Shown here: one piece after another, positions 36,414-44,663 of the stretch | Position numbering within the stretch: position 1 is the stretch's first letter | Layout of the letters: each line of letters opens with the position of its first letter | NCBI RefSeq assembly: GCF_040047665.1 | Contig: NZ_CP157355.1 | Location: 3,162,001 to 3,226,000 of the forward strand | DNA length: 64,000 nucleotides | Reading direction: 5' to 3' | From: Chitinibacter sp. FCG-7 | Lineage (GTDB): Bacteria > Pseudomonadota > Gammaproteobacteria > Burkholderiales > Chitinibacteraceae | Notes under the pieces: generated by a model | Seen by the model: only the letters and a program-made list of their open reading frames with translations | Databases searched by the model: none | Told to the model about the DNA's origin: nothing | Translations under genes and position numbers: made by a program

Positions 36414-36638
36414 ATGGATGAAAAACAGCAGCCCTGCGCGGCAATCCTCACTGAGGTGCAACACATTGATGATGCTGCACAGGTAGACCCGGAGCCGCAA
36501 GCACCGATTGAGCCACCGCTGGAGGCCTGCTGCACCAGCGGTTGCGTGCCGTGCATATTTGATGATTATGCCGAGCAGATGAACGAACACCGGGTGGCGC
36601 ATATGGCGTGGAAAGCGCGCCAGGCCGCCAAGCAATAA
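36414..36638 (+). CDS. Small oxidoreductase-like-domain protein
   Basis: 74 residues from ATG 36414, with AGGTG upstream (GTG 36405 is also in frame). The C-terminal half has PLEACCTSGCVPCIFDDYAE, the cysteine signature of the oxidoreductase-like domain family (PF09791-type). The N-terminal half is acidic and proline-rich, probably disordered. Function is unknown. It lies 25 bp upstream of dacB and may share its promoter. Confidence 0.75.
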   Translation: MDEKQQPCAAILTEVQHIDDAAQVDPEPQAPIEPPLEACCTSGCVPCIFDDYAEQMNEHRVAHMAWKARQAAKQ

Positions 36639-36663
36639 TTTCTGAGTCGGGGAAAGTGCACTT

Positions 36664-38127
36664 ATGAAACTGTTACGCATTCAGTGGCCTGTGTTGGGTG
36701 GGCTGTTATTTTCCTGCGCGTTGGCGCAAGCGCAATTGCCCGCCAAAGTGGCGCAAAGCTTGCAGGCGGCAGGCATTCCGGCTGACGCGATCAGCGTTGC
36801 GATGATTCCATTGCACGAAACGCCGGCCGGGCAGCCCGCTGCCACAAAAAAAACCACTTCGCGCCAGTCTCAGGTTTACGATCATCTGGCCGATGTGCCG
36901 CGCAATCCGGCATCCACCATGAAATTAGTCACCACTTGGGCTGGTCTGCATCTGCTTGGCCCGGCCTGGCAATGGCAAACTGATCTGCTCAGCACGGCCA
37001 AGCCGAATAACGGTGTGCTCGCGACGGATTTGTACCTGCAGGGCAAGGGCGATCCCAAACTGACGCAGGAGCGAATGTGGCTCCTGGTCCGAGATCTCAA
37101 GGCCGCTGGTGTGGAAGATATTCAGGGCGATCTGGTGCTGGACGAGTCCTACTTCAAACGCAGTAATACCATTGCCGAGTATGACGATGATGGCGATACC
37201 GAGCGTGCCTTTATGGTCGAGCCGCACGCGCTGATGAGTAATTTTCGCACTCAGAAAATCACGATCGATTCCACGGGCGCACGCGTTAGCATTACCGCCG
37301 AGCCACCGCTGAATCCGGTGCGGGTGAGTAACCAGCTGGCGATTGCCAGCGAAGGGCAGTGCTCGGCCTGGGCGCGCCGTGTGCAGCAGCGGCCAGGGCA
37401 AAATGGCTCGGAATATCTGGTGCAGTACGTTGGCGAAATGCCGGCTGGCTGCAAAGTTGAGCGCTATGTACCAGTGCTCAATCCACGCACCTACACCGCA
37501 GCATTGTTCTGGTCGATCTGGTATCAGAATGGTGGCAAAGGCTCGGGACGCTCGGTGGATGGCATTACACCGGCTAACGCCATCAAGCTCGCCACGTCAA
37601 AATCGCCCGATATGGTGAGCAATATTCGCGACATCAATAAATACAGCAATAATCTGATGGCCCGCCAGCTCTATCTGACCCTGGGGGCGGAGCTGGGGCA
37701 ATCTCAGCCGACCACGGATGACGCTGCCGCCACCGTGATTCGTAATGGCCTGCGCGAGGCCGGGTTTAGCTGGCCTGAGCTGGTGCTGGAAAACGGCTCC
37801 GGCTTGTCGCGCAAAGAGCAAATCAGCGCCCGTCATCTGGCGCAATTGCTCGCTAGTGCTTGGCGCAGCCCGTATGCCGCTGAATACATCAGCTCGCTGC
37901 CGCTCGTTGGCATTGATGGCACGATGAAAAAACGTCTGAGCACGCCTGCGCTGGCCGGGATGGCGCACATCAAAACCGGCTCGCTGCGTGATGTGCGCGC
38001 CTCGGCCGGCTATGTGAAAGATCGTCGTGGCAATCAATGGGCGCTGGTTGCCATCGTCAATCATCCGGAGGCGGCCAAAGCACTGCCAGCGCTGGATGCC
38101 TTAATGCAAGGCCTGATCGAAAATTGA
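36664..38127 (+). CDS. dacB: D-alanyl-D-alanine carboxypeptidase/endopeptidase PBP4
   Basis: 487 residues. Signal peptide MKLLRIQWPVLGGLLFSCAL-AQA. S13 peptidase motifs: S84-T-M-K87, SNN in INKYSNNLMARQL, and KTG in MAHIKTGSLRDVRAS. The extra domain inserted between the first two motifs is present (LDESYFKR region). It trims pentapeptides and cuts cross-links in the periplasm. Complete and at family length. Confidence 0.94.
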   Translation: MKLLRIQWPVLGGLLFSCALAQAQLPAKVAQSLQAAGIPADAISVAMIPLHETPAGQPAATKKTTSRQSQVYDHLADVPRNPASTMKLVTTWAGLHLLGPAWQWQTDLLSTAKPNNGVLATDLYLQGKGDPKLTQERMWLLVRDLKAAGVEDIQGDLVLDESYFKRSNTIAEYDDDGDTERAFMVEPHALMSNFRTQKITIDSTGARVSITAEPPLNPVRVSNQLAIASEGQCSAWARRVQQRPGQNGSEYLVQYVGEMPAGCKVERYVPVLNPRTYTAALFWSIWYQNGGKGSGRSVDGITPANAIKLATSKSPDMVSNIRDINKYSNNLMARQLYLTLGAELGQSQPTTDDAAATVIRNGLREAGFSWPELVLENGSGLSRKEQISARHLAQLLASAWRSPYAAEYISSLPLVGIDGTMKKRLSTPALAGMAHIKTGSLRDVRASAGYVKDRRGNQWALVAIVNHPEAAKALPALDALMQGLIEN

Positions 38128-38134
38128 TGATTTA

Positions 38135-38187
38135 TGGGGTATCGCTCTGTAGCGCTTTATTATATTGGTCTGCATGGCTATACCCTT
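38135..38187. repeat. GGGTAT-ATACCC palindromic element, copy G
   Basis: TGGGGTATCGC (38135-38145) and GGCTATACCCTT with the inner block TATTGGTCTGCATGG. It lies between dacB and guaA. Confidence 0.7.
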
Positions 38188-38293
38188 GTTACTTATGGCG
38201 AGGAAGCGCCGCTGGCATGTTCCCGCTCGCCTCAGTGGCAATAGCGCGGTAAAATGTCGCGTTTTACCGCCAACCCACTGGATTACATACGGT

Positions 38294-39847
38294 ATGGATA
38301 AGATTCTGATTCTTGATTTCGGCTCGCAAGTGACGCAGCTGATCGCCCGCCGCGTGCGTGAAGCGCATGTTTACTGTGAACTGCACTCGTTCGACGTGTC
38401 GCTCGACTTCATCAAAGAATTTAACCCCAAGGGCATTATCTTGTCCGGCGGCCCAAACTCGGTGTACGAGTCCGATTACCAAGCTGACCCAGCCTTGTTT
38501 GAGCTGGGCATCCCGGTGATGGGCATTTGCTACGGCATGCAATGGATGGCGCAAAGCTTGGGCGGCAAAGTTGAAGCTGGCAAAGTGCGCGAATTCGGCT
38601 TTGCCGAAATTGAAGTCAATAACAACAATCCACTCTTTAAAGGCCTGTCAGACCGTGTTCATGGCGACAAAGTATGCCTGGAAGTATGGATGAGCCACGG
38701 CGACAAAGTCACTGCAATGCCAGCTGGCTTTGAAGTGATTGCCAGCAATGCATCTTGCCCGATTGCAGCAATGGCCGATGTGCAGCGTAATTTCTACGCA
38801 GTGCAATACCATCCTGAGGTGACGCACACGATTAAAGGCCGCGAAATGATCAATCATTTCGTGCTCGATATTTGTGGCGCAACCCCAAGCTGGACCATGC
38901 CCAACTACATCGACCAAGCCGTGGCCACAATCCGCGAGCAAGTCGGTAGCGATGAAGTGATTTTGGGTTTGTCGGGTGGTGTGGATTCATCGGTGGCTGC
39001 GGCGCTGATTCACCGTGCGATTGGCGATCAACTCACTTGCGTATTTGTCGACAACGGCTTGCTGCGTCTGAATGAAGGCAAGCAAGTGATGGAAACCTTC
39101 GCCGAGCATTTGGGCGTGCGCGTGATTCACGTTGATGCGACTGAGCAGTTCATGGGCCACTTGGCTGGCGTCACTGATCCAGAAGCCAAACGCAAAATCA
39201 TTGGCCGTGAATTCGTCGAAGTATTCCAAGCCGAATCAGCCAAATTGCCAAGCGCCAAATGGCTGGCGCAGGGCACGATTTATCCGGACGTGATCGAGTC
39301 GGCAGGTGCCAAAACCGGCAAAGCGCACGCGATCAAGAGCCACCACAATGTGGGCGGCTTGCCAGAAACGATGAAATTAAGCCTGCTCGAACCACTGCGC
39401 GAATTGTTCAAAGACGAAGTGCGCGAATTGGGCATCGCGCTCGGTTTAGCGCCAGAACTCGTTTATCGCCACCCATTCCCAGGCCCGGGTCTGGGCGTGC
39501 GTATCCTTGGCGAAGTGAAAAAAGAATACGCCGACTTGCTGCGCTTGGCCGATGCAATTTTCATCGAAGAGCTGCGCGCCGCGGGTTGGTACGCCAAAAC
39601 CAGCCAAGCTTTTGTCGTCTTCCTGCCGGTTAAATCAGTCGGCGTCATGGGCGATGGCCGCACCTACGACTATGTAGTGGCACTGCGCGCCGTCGTCACC
39701 AGCGACTTTATGACCGCCAAATGGGCCGAACTGCCATACGACTTGCTCGGTAAAGTCTCCAACCGCATCATCAACGAAGTACGCGGCATCAACCGCGTGG
39801 TTTACGATGTGTCAGGCAAACCACCTGCGACGATTGAGTGGGAGTGA
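38294..39847 (+). CDS. guaA: GMP synthase (glutamine-hydrolysing)
   Basis: 517 residues from ATG 38294 ([20 protein letters not shown]); the frame is open upstream to 38165 but that part is not conserved-looking. The glutamine amidotransferase has its nucleophile in [10 protein letters not shown] and histidine in YHPEVTHT. The ATP-pyrophosphatase has the PP-loop [10 protein letters not shown], and the dimerisation domain ends in PPATIEWE. It makes GMP from XMP. The 3' end of guaA is a well-known integration site for genomic islands, and an integrase lies 300 bp downstream. Confidence 0.98.
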   Translation: MDKILILDFGSQVTQLIARRVREAHVYCELHSFDVSLDFIKEFNPKGIILSGGPNSVYESDYQADPALFELGIPVMGICYGMQWMAQSLGGKVEAGKVREFGFAEIEVNNNNPLFKGLSDRVHGDKVCLEVWMSHGDKVTAMPAGFEVIASNASCPIAAMADVQRNFYAVQYHPEVTHTIKGREMINHFVLDICGATPSWTMPNYIDQAVATIREQVGSDEVILGLSGGVDSSVAAALIHRAIGDQLTCVFVDNGLLRLNEGKQVMETFAEHLGVRVIHVDATEQFMGHLAGVTDPEAKRKIIGREFVEVFQAESAKLPSAKWLAQGTIYPDVIESAGAKTGKAHAIKSHHNVGGLPETMKLSLLEPLRELFKDEVRELGIALGLAPELVYRHPFPGPGLGVRILGEVKKEYADLLRLADAIFIEELRAAGWYAKTSQAFVVFLPVKSVGVMGDGRTYDYVVALRAVVTSDFMTAKWAELPYDLLGKVSNRIINEVRGINRVVYDVSGKPPATIEWE

Positions 39848-39889
39848 TTTTACGTCTGGCAGCGATATGCAGCTGTTGGTGAAATAATA

Positions 39890-39922
39890 CAAAAAAGCCC
39901 TGTTTTTACAGGGCTTTTTTTA
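39890..39922. terminator. Terminator after guaA
   Basis: GCCCTGT-TTTT-ACAGGGC flanked by A6 and T7. Confidence 0.92.
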
Positions 39923-40144
39923 TTTTGTCTGGCAGTGGCTGGCAGCGGTAAGCTGTGTGAAGCAAAACTTTTCCATGGTATTCGTCATGGTATTGCACTA
40001 ACCTCGTACCATGAGTACAGTAGTGATACCATCATTTTATTTTGTAGTGATGATGGTATTGGTTTGTGCTAAGTCATTGAAAATAATGTAAAAGAAGCAC
40101 ATTTTTTCGATGTTTTGAATGATGGTATCAAGACGAGGTTTTTT

Positions 40145-41332
40145 ATGCTGACAGACACGAAGTTGCGCAGTTTGAAACCGGCTGAAAAAGCCTACAAAGT
40201 CAGTGATCGTGATGGCCTGTACGTGACTGTCTTGAAGACTGGCACCATTTCTTTTCGCTACAACTACCGAATTAACAATCGGCAAGAAACCTTAGTCTTG
40301 GGTTGCTATGGCGCAGATGGATTAACGCTTTCAGCCGCGCGCGACAAGCTGATAGAAGCCAAAAAGAATCTGAATATCGGCAAATCACCAGCCCGGCAAA
40401 AGGCGCGTGAGAAAAAAAAGGCAAGCGACGCCGAGAGTTTTGGTCAATGGGCCGAGTTATGGCTTAAAAACTACCAGATGGCTGATTCGACTCGGGATAT
40501 GCGTAAGTCTATCTTTGAGCGTGATTTGAAGGCCGTTTTTGGCAAGTTGAAGTTGGATGAAATTTCGCATGAGGACCTGCGCGGCTTGTGTGATGGTATC
40601 GTTGCTCGCGGTGCACCCGCATCAGCGGTGCATGTTCGTGAAATCGTCAGTATGGTTTATCGCTATGCGATTGAACGTGGACACCGCTACGAAAATCCTG
40701 CAGACCTCGTTCGGCCCGTCTCTATCGCTCGTTTCGAGGCGCGTGATCGGTCGCTTAGTGAAGAAGAAATTGGGCTTTTGTATCAGTATTTGGATCGAGT
40801 CTCGACCGCACCAACGATTCGGCTGGCCGTGAAATTAATATTGCTTACTATGGTGCGCAAATCAGAACTTACGGATGCTGTTTGGGATGAAATAGATTTT
40901 TCAAATGCAACATGGACAATTCCTGCTGTCCGTATGAAACGCAGAAAACCTCACGTTGTTTATCTATCAAATCAAGCATTGGAAATTTTTATTGCTCTCA
41001 AAACCTGTGCGGGCGGCTCTCGTTATGTACTTCCATCTCGGTACGATCCCGATTTGCAAATGTCCAAGGCAACGCTTAATCAGGTGACTACTTTGGCTTA
41101 TCGTGCTGCACAAAAAGATGGAAAGCCGTTGGAAAAATTCACAGTTCATGATTTAAGAAGAACCGCTTCAACGATGCTACATGAGGCGGGGTTCAATACC
41201 GATTGGATTGAAAAATGCCTGGCTCATGAACAGCGTGGTGTGAGGGCGGTTTATAACAAAGCAGAATATGGCACTCAAAGACGCGAAATGTTGCAAAAAT
41301 GGGCGGATATGATTGATGCTTGGACTAGGTAA
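40145..41332 (+). CDS. Tyrosine integrase of a genomic island (P4-like)
   Basis: 395 residues from ATG 40145. The N-terminal part is DUF4102-like (LTDTKLRSLKPAEKAYKVSD, DGLYVTV). A SAM-like core-binding domain and the catalytic domain follow, with arginine in TMVRKSEL, HxxR in VHDLRRTAS, histidine in LAHEQRG and nucleophile tyrosine in VYNKAEYGTQ. All catalytic residues are present, so it is probably active. Its position after guaA and before defence genes marks the left end of an integrated element. Confidence 0.95.
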   Translation: MLTDTKLRSLKPAEKAYKVSDRDGLYVTVLKTGTISFRYNYRINNRQETLVLGCYGADGLTLSAARDKLIEAKKNLNIGKSPARQKAREKKKASDAESFGQWAELWLKNYQMADSTRDMRKSIFERDLKAVFGKLKLDEISHEDLRGLCDGIVARGAPASAVHVREIVSMVYRYAIERGHRYENPADLVRPVSIARFEARDRSLSEEEIGLLYQYLDRVSTAPTIRLAVKLILLTMVRKSELTDAVWDEIDFSNATWTIPAVRMKRRKPHVVYLSNQALEIFIALKTCAGGSRYVLPSRYDPDLQMSKATLNQVTTLAYRAAQKDGKPLEKFTVHDLRRTASTMLHEAGFNTDWIEKCLAHEQRGVRAVYNKAEYGTQRREMLQKWADMIDAWTR

Positions 41333-41780
41333 AGATTTTATCGCGGCTCTGTGAATGGATTTTATTGTTAACTGTTGTTTTTGCATGGGCTGCAATTATA
41401 AAGCCATACAGCCCCCATTCGCTTTCGATGCTAAAGCATGTTAGGGATAGTTTTTTTAAGGTTTTAATGAATTCATTTTTATTGTTGTAACTAAATAGCA
41501 TATTGGTCGGGGAGATGTTCCCATTGATAATTTCTTGTGGTTTCAAGTAATCAATAAATTGATCGTAGAATTTATCTGGGCTTGTTCTTATTATGCTGGT
41601 TAATAGATTTTGATGTGGATTGATGTCCATCAGGTGAATGCCATGGATGTCTTTGAATTCAATTATCGAGATGAATTTTTCATTCTGTGGCGTTGTTGTT
41701 TCTATTTTGAGTCTTGCATATTTTTCTGCTGTTTCGAAAAAGAAAGAAGAAAGTCTATTTTCATTTTTTGAATCAAGCAT
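41325..41780 (-). CDS. Hypothetical island protein
   Basis: 151 residues, AT-rich, no signal peptide or membrane segment. Segments FISIIEFKDIHGIHLMDI and LKPQEIINGNISPTNMLFSY look folded, but no family is recognised. Its 3' end overlaps the integrase 3' end by 8 bp (convergent), and its start overlaps the AlpA-like gene end by 8 bp, so it is in one transcript with that regulator. The base composition differs from the backbone, as expected of acquired DNA. Confidence 0.65.
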   Translation of the reverse strand: MLDSKNENRLSSFFFETAEKYARLKIETTTPQNEKFISIIEFKDIHGIHLMDINPHQNLLTSIIRTSPDKFYDQFIDYLKPQEIINGNISPTNMLFSYNNKNEFIKTLKKLSLTCFSIESEWGLYGFIIAAHAKTTVNNKIHSQSRDKIFT

Positions 41781-42027
41781 CTTTATTGCTCATATTGGTG
41801 TGTTTTTTCGAGTTGACCCAGTCATTAATTTCATTCAAATCCCATGCAACTCTGCGGGATGTAATAAAAAATCGCCGAGGAAATTGCCCTTGTTTTTCAA
41901 GCTCAAAAATTGTTCTGGCCGAGAGTGGTCTTAGCCTAAGTAACTGTTTTTTATCAATTAAAATTGGCTGTTTTTGTATCAGTTCGGCAATGTTGATGTT
42001 GCGCTGAGGGTCTGTTTGCGTGGCCAT
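41773..42027 (-). CDS. AlpA-family DNA-binding regulator
   Basis: 84 residues from ATG 42027, with AAGGGA upstream; the frame extends to 42054. The MerR-like helix-turn-helix is visible in DKKQLLRLRPLSARTIFELE, followed by GQFPRRFFITSRRVAWDLNE and an INDWV segment typical of AlpA/phage excisionase-like proteins. It probably controls the adjacent integrase or excision of the island. Overlaps the hypothetical gene downstream. Confidence 0.82.
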   Translation of the reverse strand: MATQTDPQRNINIAELIQKQPILIDKKQLLRLRPLSARTIFELEKQGQFPRRFFITSRRVAWDLNEINDWVNSKKHTNMSNKDA

Positions 42028-42540
42028 TTTTATCCCTTTTGACAAGATGATCACATCATCGTCGTTCGTTCAAAAAAAAGCATGTCAAAATTTCGGTGAA
42101 TTTTTTTGCTGTGTGGTCAGCAGAGTTTTCATTGGGTTGACTGTTTTTTAATCAAGAGTCCGTGCCCTTTATTGTTGTTTTATATAGTTGTAAAGATTTA
42201 ACTACTTGGTACTCGGTAGATTTGTTGATTTTTCTTATATAAATCATGTGGTTGTAGTCTATTTCTCGATCTTAAATCTGAGCGTTTATGCGTGAATAAC
42301 TTTTTGTGATTTTAATTTTATATTTGAAATCAAACAGATAGTCTGTGTGTAATTTAATTCTTTCTTTTTTTGTAAAAATGCCAGATTTTGGCTTTTTATA
42401 CACAGGATATTAACAGCTTATGCACAGGTTGCTCTTTTGTGGTTCTGGTGTGATTTTTTGATGTTGTTATCTTTTTGATAACCATGGACATCGGTTCACG
42501 ATTCGCATAAACTGGCATCATTCACCTTTCAAAGAATGAA
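42028..42540. other. AT-rich control region upstream of the BREX locus (513 bp)
   Basis: No ORF is supported. Two perfect TTATNCACA DnaA-type boxes are at 42396-42404 (TTATACACA) and 42418-42426 (TTATGCACA), in the same direction and 22 bp apart. A palindrome GTTATC-TTTTT-GATAAC at 42466-42482 lies about 60 bp before brxR. The rest is very A/T rich and should carry the divergent promoters of the AlpA-like gene and brxR. Confidence 0.6.
42466..42482. promoter_or_regulatory. Candidate BrxR operator
   Basis: A perfect 6 bp inverted repeat GTTATC-N5-GATAAC upstream of the WYL regulator gene. BrxR proteins are known to bind inverted repeats in front of their own locus. The assignment is by position only. 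Confidence 0.45.
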
Positions 42541-43437
42541 ATGCACACGCCCGAACGCCTTCTTACCTTTTCCCAAACCCAGCGAGATCGCCTCGCTTTT
42601 ATTGAGCTGCGACTGCAGTTCATGGGGGAGTTGCGTCGGCAGGATTTAGTGTCACGTTTCGGTATTCAGACGGCTGCCGCGTCTCGGGATTTCGCCCTGT
42701 ATAAAGAGCTTGCGGCGAGCAACATTGACTACGACACCAAAGCCAAAGCCTATGTTTTGCTCGATAGTTTTGTGCCACTGTTTGAAAATTATCCTGAACG
42801 TGTGCTGGCGTGCCTCACTCAAGGTTTCGGCGATGGTGAGCCATCTGCGCTGAATGCTTGGATTCCTGCAGATTTCCCGGTGAATATTAGCCAGCCTCAG
42901 CTCGCCATACTGGCAGCAGTAACACGGGCAATTCATTCAAAGTCACCTCTTTCAATTGAATACCACTCCATATCCAGCGGGCGTAGTCGTCGTGAAATCG
43001 TGCCATTTGCGCTGATTGATAATGGCTTGCGCTGGCATGTTCGTGCTTTTGATCGCAAGAGTTCGGAGTTTCGTGATTTTGTGATTACACGCATTACCCG
43101 TGCGCAAGTGATGAAAGGTGCGCCAGTTGCTTCGCATGAACTCAATACGCAAGACATCCAATGGACTCGTATCGTTGAGCTTGAACTAATCCCTCATCCT
43201 GACCAACCGCGCCCTGAAATAACGGCGCTGGACTATGGCTTGACGGCGGGTGTGTTGCGGATGAATTTGCGAGCAGCAACGGCGGGTTATACATTGCGCC
43301 GCTGGAGTGTGGATTGCTCGCCAGATCATTCTTTGCGTGGCCCTGAGTATCGTTTATGGCTCAAAGATCACCTTGTTCTGTACGGCGTTGAAAGCGCCAG
43401 TCTGGCCCCTGGCTATGTTGCGAAGGCGGGGTCATGA
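42541..43437 (+). CDS. brxR: BREX transcriptional regulator BrxR (WYL domain)
   Basis: 298 residues. An N-terminal winged helix-turn-helix (RRQDLVSRFGIQTAAASRDF) precedes a WYL domain (LSIEYHSISSGRSRREIVPF, GLRWHVRAFDR, FRDFVITRI) and a C-terminal extension, as in BrxR of other BREX islands. It likely represses the locus until a ligand is bound. Its TGA overlaps the original brxA ATG (ATGA at 43434-43437), so the two are coupled. Confidence 0.88.
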   Translation: MHTPERLLTFSQTQRDRLAFIELRLQFMGELRRQDLVSRFGIQTAAASRDFALYKELAASNIDYDTKAKAYVLLDSFVPLFENYPERVLACLTQGFGDGEPSALNAWIPADFPVNISQPQLAILAAVTRAIHSKSPLSIEYHSISSGRSRREIVPFALIDNGLRWHVRAFDRKSSEFRDFVITRITRAQVMKGAPVASHELNTQDIQWTRIVELELIPHPDQPRPEITALDYGLTAGVLRMNLRAATAGYTLRRWSVDCSPDHSLRGPEYRLWLKDHLVLYGVESASLAPGYVAKAGS

Positions 43438-44029
43438 GTATGTACAACGCCCAACTCACCGCTGGTTCTGTTGATGATCAACGAAAGCCGCCGCATAGCC
43501 GAGTTGCTACTGCAAAAACCAGATGACGCAGCTTGGAGTCAAGCCATCAAGCTTGACAATATTTTGCAAAAAAATAACCCAGCGACCGCTATTCGCCAAG
43601 CGCGTTTAATTCGGTCGCGCTTAGAGTTGCTGGATGGCGAGGGGATTGAGCTCTGTTGCCAATGAAGGTCTTGAAGTCTGCACGCAAATATTGCTACTCG
43701 CGACAATTCGACAAAGTCGGCTCTTGGGCGATTTTTTAATTGATGTATATCGAGGCCAGCTGCGCCGTCTTGAGAGCACACTCAACATTCGTGATTGGGA
43801 TGTATTTCTGCATGAATGTGAACAGCGCGACCCAACAGTGCAAAATTGGACGGCAAACACCCGCGCCAAAATGTTGCAGGTGATCTTACGCATTCTCACC
43901 GAAGCGGCCTATTTAGAATCTGGCCGCTCGCTCAAAATGACGCCTCCATTATTGCACCCGCGAGTGCGCGCCTACCTCGCCAATCACAAAGATCACTACG
44001 CCCGTGAAGCTATGGAACACAAACAATGA
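43434..44029 (+). pseudogene. brxA: brxA (DUF1819) interrupted by two frameshifts
   Basis: The protein reads in three successive frames. Frame from ATG 43434 gives MSMYNAQLTAGS; a one-base shift near 43470 continues as LMINESRRIAELLLQ through RSRLELLDGEGIEL. A second one-base shift near 43654 continues as VANEGLEVCTQILLLATIR to the stop at 44029. Both are single extra bases, each in a CTGTTG context. BrxA is a small winged-helix DNA-binding BREX protein. No stop-free frame of full length (~197 aa) exists. The rest of the sequence is well kept, so the damage is recent or is a sequencing error. It ends in ATGA overlap with brxB. Confidence 0.8.
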
Positions 44030-44631
44030 TTGAAAGTAAATACATGACGCTTCATGAGCGATTAAACCTGATTGTGCCGCGCATTACCTCGCCTGAGTTT
44101 TTGAATAACAAGGGCCTCGGTAATGAAATCGGCTTTCATGTTTTTGACTATCCGGCAGATCAAGAAGAGATCGTTCGCGACTTTATCAAAACAGCAATCG
44201 AGCCCGCGCTGGCCAAACCGCCACATGGATTGCGTACGCATACGGTGAATCTGTTCGAGCTCGTCATCGAGCTACTGAAAGATCGCAATCTGCATGACAA
44301 AGTAATCGAGATGCAGGCGAGCAAAGGCAACAATGCCGCGCTACCAGGGCTACGCTCGGTCTTAAAAGAAGACAAGCTCGCCAAGTATCTCACCGACAAA
44401 ATCGATGTCAGTCAGCTCGATGTGCTGCTGATGACGGGCGTTGGTGCAGCCTATCCAATGGTGCGCGTGCATACACTGCTCAATGGTTTGCATGCCTATA
44501 TGAAAGACACGCCGCTGGTGGTGTTTTACCCCGGTAAATACGACGGTGCTTCGTTGCGATTGTTTGGTCTGTCTACGGATAGAAATGATGCCAATGCCCC
44601 GTATTACCGTGCATTCCAATTGCTGAAATAA
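44026..44631 (+). CDS. brxB: BREX protein BrxB (DUF1788)
   Basis: 201 residues; ATG 44026 overlaps the brxA stop, and ATG 44044 is an alternative. Family landmarks: LNLIVPRITSPEFLNNKGLG, HVFDYPADQEEIVRDF, VLLMTGVGAAYPMVRVHTLL and VVFYPGKYDGASLRLFG. BrxB is an essential core protein of type 1 BREX with no known enzyme activity; it is thought to join the PglX/PglZ/BrxC assembly. brxC follows after 32 bp. Confidence 0.92.
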   Translation: MIESKYMTLHERLNLIVPRITSPEFLNNKGLGNEIGFHVFDYPADQEEIVRDFIKTAIEPALAKPPHGLRTHTVNLFELVIELLKDRNLHDKVIEMQASKGNNAALPGLRSVLKEDKLAKYLTDKIDVSQLDVLLMTGVGAAYPMVRVHTLLNGLHAYMKDTPLVVFYPGKYDGASLRLFGLSTDRNDANAPYYRAFQLLK

Positions 44632-44663
44632 GCATACCTACAAATTTAGGCAGGAGCCTTGCT

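Noticed and set aside
39853..39945. Repeated GTCTGGCAG near the guaA terminator as an att duplication
   Set aside because: The match is too short (9-10 bases) and both copies are on the same side of the integrase.
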